Of a stretch of 11,922 nt of DNA, positions 6,932 to 11,922 are shown in pieces. The notes below the pieces were generated by a model. That model was not told the DNA's origin. It saw only the letters and a program-made list of their open reading frames with translations, and did not search any database. The stretch is from the NCBI GenBank assembly GCA_022361135.1, contig JAKSBM010000316.1:1-11922 (forward strand), written 5' to 3'. The position numbers were made by a program, and so were the translations under genes. Source of the DNA: Desulfobacterales bacterium. GTDB lineage: Bacteria > Desulfobacterota > Desulfobacteria > Desulfobacterales > Desulfobacteraceae. The number at the start of each line of letters is the position of its first letter. Within the stretch, counting starts at the first letter, position 1.

Positions 6932-6962
6932 ATTTGGAACCGGAATTCCCGGTATACATGAT

Positions 6963-8765
6963 CTAGTCGGACTTCAAAACCGAGAGGAAGGCGGACTGGG
7001 GAATTTCCACAGATCCCACCATCTTCATGCGTTTTTTGCCCTTTTTCTGCTTTTCCAGGAGTTTCCGCTTACGGGAGATGTCCCCGCCGTAGCACTTGGC
7101 CGTAACGTCCTTACGGTAGGCGGAAATGGTTTCCCGGGCGATGATTTTGCCGCCGATGGCCCCCTGGATGGGAATTTTAAACTGCTGTCTGGGGATTTCC
7201 TCCCGCAGTTTCTTACAGGCGGCACGGGCCCTGGCTTCGGCCTTTTCCCTGTGGATGAGCTGGGACAGGGCATCCACCCGTTCTCCATTGATGAGGAAGT
7301 CCAGTTTCACCAGGTCGGTTTCCTGGTATCCGGCAATTTCGTAATCAAAGGAGCCGTATCCCTGGGTCACGGATTTGAGTCGGTCGTAGAATTCATAGAC
7401 CACCTCGGCCAGGGGGAGTTCAAACTTCATCTCCATGCGGTTGGAGGTCAGGTATTGATAATTCTTGCTCACCCCGCGGAATTCGTGGCAGACCTGCATG
7501 ACGTTGCCCATGTATTTATCGGGCACAATGATGGAGGCGTTGATGAAGGGTTCCCGGATCCGGGTGATTTCCGTGGGATCGGGGTATTCCACCGGGTTGT
7601 CAATGATCTTGACTTCACCGTCGGCATGGGTGATTTCGTACTGAACCGAAGGCGAGGTCAGGATGAGGGAGATATTGTATTCCCGTTCCAGACGCTCCTG
7701 GACCACCTCCAGGTGGAGCAAACCCAAAAATCCGCAGCGATAGCCAAAACCCAGGGCCACAGAACTGTCCTTTTCGTAAATCAGGGAGGCATCGTTGAGT
7801 TTGAGTTTTTCCAGGGCATCGGACAACTCTTCGTAATCGTCGGAGGCCACGGGATACATGGAGGAGAAAACAACGGGCGTGGGATCCCGGAATCCGCCCA
7901 GGGCTTCTTCGCAACGGTTATCGGACATGGTCACGGTATCGCCGATTTTTACGTCAGAAATATTTTTAATCCCGGCAATGAAATAGCCCACCTGGCCTGC
8001 GGTGAGTTCCTTCTGGGGTTTACGTTCGATCTGGAACAGCCCCACCTCTTCCACCTTGTACTGGGCATCATTGGACATGAACTGGATCTTGTCACCCTTT
8101 TTAACGGTGCCTTCGAAAATCCGGAAATGGACAATGGTCCCCCGGAAGGCATCGTAATGGGAATCGAAGATCAGGGCTTTGAATCCACCGGTTCCGGTAA
8201 CTTCGGGCGGGGGAACCTGTTCCACGATGGCCGGGAAGATGGGCTCCACATTGGTGCCGGCCTTGGCCGATACGGTGAGGGCATTTTCGCCGTCCAGTCC
8301 CAGGTCGTCTTCAATCTGTCCCTTGACCCAGTCAATTTCCGCCGAGGGCAGGTCAATTTTATTGATGACGGGGATGATCTCCAGATCATGCTCCATGGCC
8401 AGGTACATATTGGCCAGGGTCTGGGCTTCCACCCCCTGGGTGGCATCCACGATGATCAGGGCACCTTCACACGAAGCCAGGGCCCGGGACACTTCATAGG
8501 AGAAATCCACATGGCCCGGTGTATCAATCAGGTTTAACAGATACTCGTTGCCGTCCGGGGCCGTATAGGGAAGGGTCACGGTCTGGGATTTAATGGTAAT
8601 TCCCCGTTCCCGTTCAATGTCCATCGAATCCAGGATCTGGTCCTTCATGTCCCGGTCGGAGATAATATCCGCCAATTGGATCAACCGGTCCGACAGGGTG
8701 GATTTCCCATGATCAATATGGGCAATGATACTGAAATTTCGAATCTTTTGGTGATCTGACTTCAA
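6963..8765 (-). CDS. lepA: Elongation factor 4 (LepA), ribosome back-translocase GTPase
   Basis: The 600-residue protein has the full EF4 pattern and standard length. The GTPase domain carries G1 AHIDHGKST (15-23), switch region ERERGITIK (51-59), G3 DTPGH (81-85) and G4 NKID (135-138). Domains II, III and V-like segments follow, with the EF4-specific C-terminal domain at about residues 490-600, including [38 protein letters not shown] and [21 protein letters not shown]4 binds stalled or mistranslocated ribosomes, helps translation under ionic stress and contributes to ribosome assembly. The start is TTG at 8765, chosen because GGAG (8771-8774) lies 5 nt before it and the N-terminus then aligns with other EF4 proteins; no in-frame ATG fits. 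It is transcribed alone, away from the REC-GGDEF gene, from a candidate promoter at 8820-8848. It is often paired with lepB, which is not seen here. Confidence 0.98.
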   Translation of the reverse strand: MKSDHQKIRNFSIIAHIDHGKSTLSDRLIQLADIISDRDMKDQILDSMDIERERGITIKSQTVTLPYTAPDGNEYLLNLIDTPGHVDFSYEVSRALASCEGALIIVDATQGVEAQTLANMYLAMEHDLEIIPVINKIDLPSAEIDWVKGQIEDDLGLDGENALTVSAKAGTNVEPIFPAIVEQVPPPEVTGTGGFKALIFDSHYDAFRGTIVHFRIFEGTVKKGDKIQFMSNDAQYKVEEVGLFQIERKPQKELTAGQVGYFIAGIKNISDVKIGDTVTMSDNRCEEALGGFRDPTPVVFSSMYPVASDDYEELSDALEKLKLNDASLIYEKDSSVALGFGYRCGFLGLLHLEVVQERLEREYNISLILTSPSVQYEITHADGEVKIIDNPVEYPDPTEITRIREPFINASIIVPDKYMGNVMQVCHEFRGVSKNYQYLTSNRMEMKFELPLAEVVYEFYDRLKSVTQGYGSFDYEIAGYQETDLVKLDFLINGERVDALSQLIHREKAEARARAACKKLREEIPRQQFKIPIQGAIGGKIIARETISAYRKDVTAKCYGGDISRKRKLLEKQKKGKKRMKMVGSVEIPQSAFLSVLKSD

Positions 8766-8770
8766 AGGTA

Positions 8771-8774
8771 CTCC
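8771..8774 (-). promoter_or_regulatory. Ribosome binding site fixing the lepA TTG start
   Basis: GGAG on the minus strand sits 5 nt upstream of the TTG at 8765. It is the evidence that this TTG is the true lepA start. Confidence 0.7.
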
Positions 8775-8784
8775 AAACTAAGAG

Positions 8785-8814
8785 TTGACAATTGTTCACG
8801 TTCTAAGCTAAATC
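8785..8814 (+). promoter_or_regulatory. Candidate promoter for the REC-GGDEF gene
   Basis: A perfect TTGACA (8785-8790) is followed after 17-18 nt by a weak -10 (CTAAAT at 8808-8813 or TAAATC at 8809-8814). The -35 box overlaps an imperfect palindrome centred on ACAATTGT (8788-8795). The start site would fall near 8820, within the facing lepA promoter. Confidence 0.4.
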
Positions 8815-8819
8815 GTACT

Positions 8820-8848
8820 TATTTACCAATTGAGTTCAAAAGTGTCAA
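8820..8848 (-). promoter_or_regulatory. Candidate promoter for lepA
   Basis: On the minus strand a perfect TTGACA (8843-8848) is followed after exactly 17 nt by TAAATA (8820-8825). Transcription would start near 8813, about 50 nt before the lepA start codon. It faces the plus-strand promoter candidate at 8785-8814. Confidence 0.5.
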
Positions 8849-8890
8849 GAAAAGCCGAACTCATGGACGCTTTCCTCCGGAGATATCCCC

Positions 8891-9787
8891 ATGAATTACG
8901 CTATTTTGATAGTGGACGACGACCGTGCCATCACGGACTCTGTCAGAGAGTACCTGAGTATTTTGTCCTACGAGGTCCGAAGCGCTATCAACGCCGAAGA
9001 AGCATTGGAAACATTGAAAACATTCCCTGCACAGGTGGTTCTCACCGATATCATGATGGAGGGAATGGACGGCCTTGAGCTGACCCGGGCCATCAAAAAA
9101 CAATACGATATCGACGTCATGGTCATGACGGGATACAGCGCAGACTATTCCTACGAAGAAGCCATCCACGCCGGAGCCAGCGATTTTATCTTTAAACCCT
9201 TTCGCTTTGAAGAGCTTGACCTTCGCGTGAAACGGGTGCTGCGTGAATCGGAATTCAAAAAAGAACGGGATAAACTGGTCCAGGAGCTTGAAAAACTGGC
9301 CATGACCGACGCCCTGACCAGCCTCCACAATTCCCGCTATTTCTACCAGCAGATCAAGGCGGAAATCCAGCGACACAAACGGTATGAACGGGCCCTTTCC
9401 CTGATCATCCTGGACATTGACTTTTTCAAGGTTTACAACGACAGCTGGGGCCATCTGGAGGGGGACAAGGTCCTCATGAAGATCGGCGAAATCATCACCG
9501 GCTGCATGCGGGCCATGGATTCGGCCTATCGTTACGGGGGCGAAGAATTCGCCATCATCCTGCCGGAAACCGGCATTGAAAAGGCCCGGGTGGTGGGCAA
9601 CCGCATCCGGGAACGCATTGCCGCAGAAGTCTTCCATCCCCAAAGGGGGAAATCCGAATCCGTTACCGTTTCCATGGGGGCGGGCCAATGGGATCCGGAG
9701 GAGGATTTCACCTCATTTATCCGGCGCACCGATGAAGCCCTTTACGTCTCCAAGGAGAACGGTCGAAACCGGCTCTCCACTCCCTGA
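8891..9787 (+). CDS. Response regulator diguanylate cyclase (REC-GGDEF)
   Basis: The 298-residue protein has a receiver domain (about residues 3-118) and a GGDEF domain (about 135-296) joined by a short charged helix. The receiver has the acidic pocket D9-D11, the phosphoacceptor D53 in LTDIMM, T80 and K102 in FKPF. The cyclase domain has MTDALTSLHNSRYF, D175/D177 in ILDIDFFK and an intact GGEEF at 216-220, so it should make cyclic di-GMP from two GTP. The RxxD product-inhibition site (R207 to D210) stands five residues before GGEEF, so feedback control is expected. Phosphorylation probably drives dimerisation, as in PleD/WspR-type proteins, though this one has a single receiver domain. No partner histidine kinase gene is seen, so it is an orphan regulator. 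GGAG 8 nt before the ATG supports the start. The gene is single, with its own promoter candidate and terminator, and diverges from lepA. What its c-di-GMP controls cannot be told. Confidence 0.95.
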   Translation: MNYAILIVDDDRAITDSVREYLSILSYEVRSAINAEEALETLKTFPAQVVLTDIMMEGMDGLELTRAIKKQYDIDVMVMTGYSADYSYEEAIHAGASDFIFKPFRFEELDLRVKRVLRESEFKKERDKLVQELEKLAMTDALTSLHNSRYFYQQIKAEIQRHKRYERALSLIILDIDFFKVYNDSWGHLEGDKVLMKIGEIITGCMRAMDSAYRYGGEEFAIILPETGIEKARVVGNRIRERIAAEVFHPQRGKSESVTVSMGAGQWDPEEDFTSFIRRTDEALYVSKENGRNRLSTP

Positions 9788-9805
9788 TCCTTCCCCAAAA
9801 AAACA

Positions 9806-9845
9806 AAAAGGCCCGGGATGCAATATTCTGCATCCCGGGCCTTTT
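9806..9845. terminator. Bidirectional Rho-independent terminator
   Basis: A perfect 17-bp inverted repeat (9806-9822 with 9829-9845) with a 6-nt loop ends in four A on the left arm and four T on the right arm. It is 18 nt after the REC-GGDEF stop codon and about 80 nt beyond the nadC stop codon on the other strand. It is suited to end both convergent transcripts. Confidence 0.92.
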
Positions 9846-9923
9846 CTATATTTTCACCCTATCCTTGGAAGGGTACGGAACAATCCTTTGGAACCGACCT
9901 ATTGAACCATCACGCTTGGTCCA

Positions 9924-10763
9924 TCACGCCTGGATCATCATGCTCAGGTCCACGGAGCGGGCCTGGTGGGTCAATGCCCCACATGAAATCACATCCACAC
10001 CGGTTTGGGCGATGGGATTGAGGGTATCCAGGCCGACGTTGCCCGAGGCCTCAATGACCACCCGGTCCTGGGAAATGGCCTGGATTACGGCCACGGCTTC
10101 GGTCATCTGCTCCAGGGACATATTGTCCAGCATGATGACATCGGCCCCGGCATCCAGTGCCTGGTGGACCTCTTCCATGGAAGTGACCTCCACCTCGATC
10201 TTCATGAGATGGGAGGTTCTTTCCCGGACGGCGGCCACGGCATTGGCAATGCCCCCGGCCACGGCAATGTGATTTTCCTTGATGAGAATCCCATCATAAA
10301 GGGAACACCGATGGTTGTATCCCCCGCCGGCACGGACCGCATCCTTTTCCAACCGCCGCCACCCCGGTGTGGTTTTCCGGGTGTCGGTGAGGCGGACATG
10401 GTCATTGTCCAAAGCCTGGACATAGGTCCGGGTCAGGGTGGCAATGCCGGAAAGGCGCTGGAGAAAATTCAAAGCGGTCCGCTCGCCCTTGAGCAGGGCC
10501 AGCAGATCCCCCTGGATGTCCACCAGGGTATCCCCCTTGGCCACGGCATCCCCATCCTTGAAATGGAACGTAATATCCACCTGGGGGTCCAGCAGGCCAA
10601 AAACCTGCCTGGCCACCTGGGAACCGGCCAAAACCAAGTCCTGTTTGGCCTTGATCCAGCCCTTTCCCCTCCGGGAATCGGGCAGGATACTTTCGGTGGT
10701 GATATCGCCCAGCCCGGCATCTTCTGCCAGGGCCAGGCGAATGATCTGTTCCACACCATCCAT
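9924..10763 (-). CDS. nadC: Nicotinate-nucleotide pyrophosphorylase (quinolinate phosphoribosyltransferase, carboxylating)
   Basis: The enzyme converts quinolinate and PRPP to nicotinate mononucleotide, CO2 and pyrophosphate, the last step of de novo pyridine-ring synthesis for NAD. It acts in the cytoplasm, normally as a dimer. The 279-residue length is typical. Visible signatures are EDAGLGDITTE near the N-terminus (14-24), GERTALNFLQRLSGIAT (93-109), TRKTTPG (128-134), GGGYNHR (146-152), IKENH (161-165), EVEV (190-193) and the C-terminal EASGNV plus DVISCGALTH phosphate-binding strands. These supply the quinolinate- and PRPP-binding Arg, Lys, His and Glu residues. The ATG at 10763 lies 2 nt after the valS stop codon, and its Shine-Dalgarno (AAGGAAA) falls inside the end of valS, so the two genes are co-transcribed and probably translationally coupled. 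No nadA or nadB is in the window. Confidence 0.98.
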   Translation of the reverse strand: MDGVEQIIRLALAEDAGLGDITTESILPDSRRGKGWIKAKQDLVLAGSQVARQVFGLLDPQVDITFHFKDGDAVAKGDTLVDIQGDLLALLKGERTALNFLQRLSGIATLTRTYVQALDNDHVRLTDTRKTTPGWRRLEKDAVRAGGGYNHRCSLYDGILIKENHIAVAGGIANAVAAVRERTSHLMKIEVEVTSMEEVHQALDAGADVIMLDNMSLEQMTEAVAVIQAISQDRVVIEASGNVGLDTLNPIAQTGVDVISCGALTHQARSVDLSMMIQA

Positions 10764-10765
10764 GG

Positions 10766-11922
10766 TTAGGCCATTTCCTTGATGCGCTTCAGGTTGGCGG
10801 TGAGGGCTTCGTTCTTTTCGGCCAACTCGTCGTGCTGGGCCTTAACCTTGGCAACGATCTCGTCCGGTGCCTTGTCCAGGAAACTTTCGTTGTTCAACCG
10901 TTTCTGGACACCCAGCAATTCCTTGGTGTTTTTATCCAATTCCTTTTCCAGCCGTTTGATTTCCTTATCAAAATCAATGACCCCTTCCAGGTCCACAAAG
11001 CAAGTGGTGTTGCCGGTGACGGAAGAGGCGCTGGACTTGGGTACGGAATCCAGGTCACAGAAGGAGAAGCGTTCCAGGGTGGCCAGGTTGGCGATGACGG
11101 ATTTATTCTCTGCAATGAGGAGTTTTTCCCGTTCATCTTCGGTGTTGGCCAAAACCTTGATCCGCATGGAGGGCTGGATATTCATCTCGCCCCGGATGTT
11201 CCGGATACCGGAAATCAATCCGAATACAAAATTCATGTCCCGTTCAACATCTTCGTTGCGGCAGAGTTTGTACACGTCCTCGTCATAGGGGAAGGAGGCC
11301 TTCATCACGCTGCCTTCGGTGGTGGGCAGAATGTTGTAAATCTCTTCGGTGACAAAGGGCATGAAGGGATGGAGCATGACCAGAATGTCTTCCAGAACCT
11401 TGGCCAATACTGCACGGGCAATATCCCGCTTGGCTCCGCCTTCCTTTTCGTAGAGGGCGGATTTTTCCGTTTCAATGAACCAGTCACAGAACTCGTGCCA
11501 TACAAACTGGTAGGCAGCGGAAGCGGCTTCGTTGAACTTGTAGGTTTCGATGCCTTCCTTAACCGCCTTGGCCGTGGCCTGGCTTCTGGAAAGGATCCAC
11601 TTTTCCTGGAGGGAAAGTTTATCCATTTCAAAATCCGTATCATCCTCGGTGATGTGCATGAGGGCGAAACGGGCGGCGTTCCAGAGCTTGTTCACAAAGT
11701 TGCGGTAGCCTTCAACCCGGGAGGTGGACATCTTCACGTCACGGCCCTGGGCGGCAAAGGCAGCCAGGGTGAACCGGAAGGCGTCTGCACCGTATTCTTC
11801 GATGACTTCCAGGGGATCAATAACGTTGCCCTTGGATTTGGACATCTTTTTACCATGTTCGTCCCGGACCAGGGCATGGATGTAAACGTCGTCAAAGGGG
11901 ACTTCGTCTTCCATGAAGTGCA
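10766..11922 (-). CDS. valS: Valyl-tRNA synthetase, C-terminal part
   Basis: The frame enters from the right edge (…HFMEDEVPF at 11920 downward) and ends at TAA 10768-10766, giving 384 complete residues. The class I signature KMSKSKGN follows VYIHALVRDEHGK, exactly as in ValS. Next come the anticodon-binding helical domain (from FVNKLWNAARFALMH, through WFIETEKSALY and LHPFMPFVTEEIYNILP) and the C-terminal coiled-coil arm. The arm is rich in Lys and Glu (KEIKRLEKELDKNTKEL; KAQHDELAEKNEAL) and is specific to ValS, where it contacts the tRNA elbow. The enzyme charges tRNA-Val with valine in the cytoplasm. The Rossmann fold with HIGH and the editing domain are outside the window. It is the upstream gene of the valS-nadC pair. 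Confidence 0.98.
   Translation of the reverse strand, partial: HFMEDEVPFDDVYIHALVRDEHGKKMSKSKGNVIDPLEVIEEYGADAFRFTLAAFAAQGRDVKMSTSRVEGYRNFVNKLWNAARFALMHITEDDTDFEMDKLSLQEKWILSRSQATAKAVKEGIETYKFNEAASAAYQFVWHEFCDWFIETEKSALYEKEGGAKRDIARAVLAKVLEDILVMLHPFMPFVTEEIYNILPTTEGSVMKASFPYDEDVYKLCRNEDVERDMNFVFGLISGIRNIRGEMNIQPSMRIKVLANTEDEREKLLIAENKSVIANLATLERFSFCDLDSVPKSSASSVTGNTTCFVDLEGVIDFDKEIKRLEKELDKNTKELLGVQKRLNNESFLDKAPDEIVAKVKAQHDELAEKNEALTANLKRIKEMA

Noticed and set aside
7251..8537. Antisense open frame of 428 codons within lepA
   Set aside because: lepA is unmistakable on the other strand; the antisense product is Gly/His-rich without any family resemblance.
1..11922. CRISPR array, tRNA, rRNA, insertion sequence or phage genes
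   Set aside because: No regularly spaced direct repeats, cloverleaf-like sequences, transposase or integrase motifs were seen on either strand.

Overview
The window is an 11.9 kb piece of a bacterial chromosome with moderate-to-high GC. It probably comes from a marine or anaerobic Desulfobacterota lineage of the Desulfobacteraceae type. That assignment is an inference from gene content (TAXI-type TRAP transporter, orphan REC-GGDEF protein, valS-nadC pair, KamA-type radical SAM enzyme) and codon style. There is no rRNA or phylogenetic marker search behind it.

Layout, left to right. Positions 1-1960 (minus strand) hold a TAXI-TRAP importer: a periplasmic solute-binding protein followed by a fused permease that runs off the left edge, with a perfect inverted repeat between the two genes. 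Positions 1961-2702 are about 740 bp without a convincing gene; they carry candidate promoters for the diverging neighbours and several hairpins. Positions 2703-6863 (plus strand) hold a compact three-gene operon: an ATP-grasp ligase, a KamA-family radical SAM/PLP aminomutase, and an M20 zinc peptidase. A strong bidirectional terminator follows. Positions 6963-8765 (minus) are lepA (EF4). A short intergenic region with two face-to-face promoter candidates separates it from a REC-GGDEF diguanylate cyclase (8891-9787, plus), which ends in a second bidirectional terminator. Positions 9924-11922 (minus) are nadC and the 3' part of valS, arranged as an operon.

The housekeeping genes (lepA, nadC, valS) look ordinary. 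The part most worth attention is the ATP-grasp/aminomutase/M20 operon. The aminomutase keeps the radical SAM cysteines, the carboxylate-binding Arg and the PLP lysine of lysine 2,3-aminomutase. It lacks both Asp residues that hold the lysine epsilon-amino group, and it has a long N-terminal extension of unknown function. With an amide-bond-forming ligase on one side and an amidohydrolase on the other, the simplest reading is that the cell makes a beta-amino acid, couples it to another molecule, and can break the product down again. This would resemble dipeptide compatible-solute loci. The substrate and product cannot be read from the sequence. The divergent TAXI transporter could supply an amino or organic acid, but that link is speculative.
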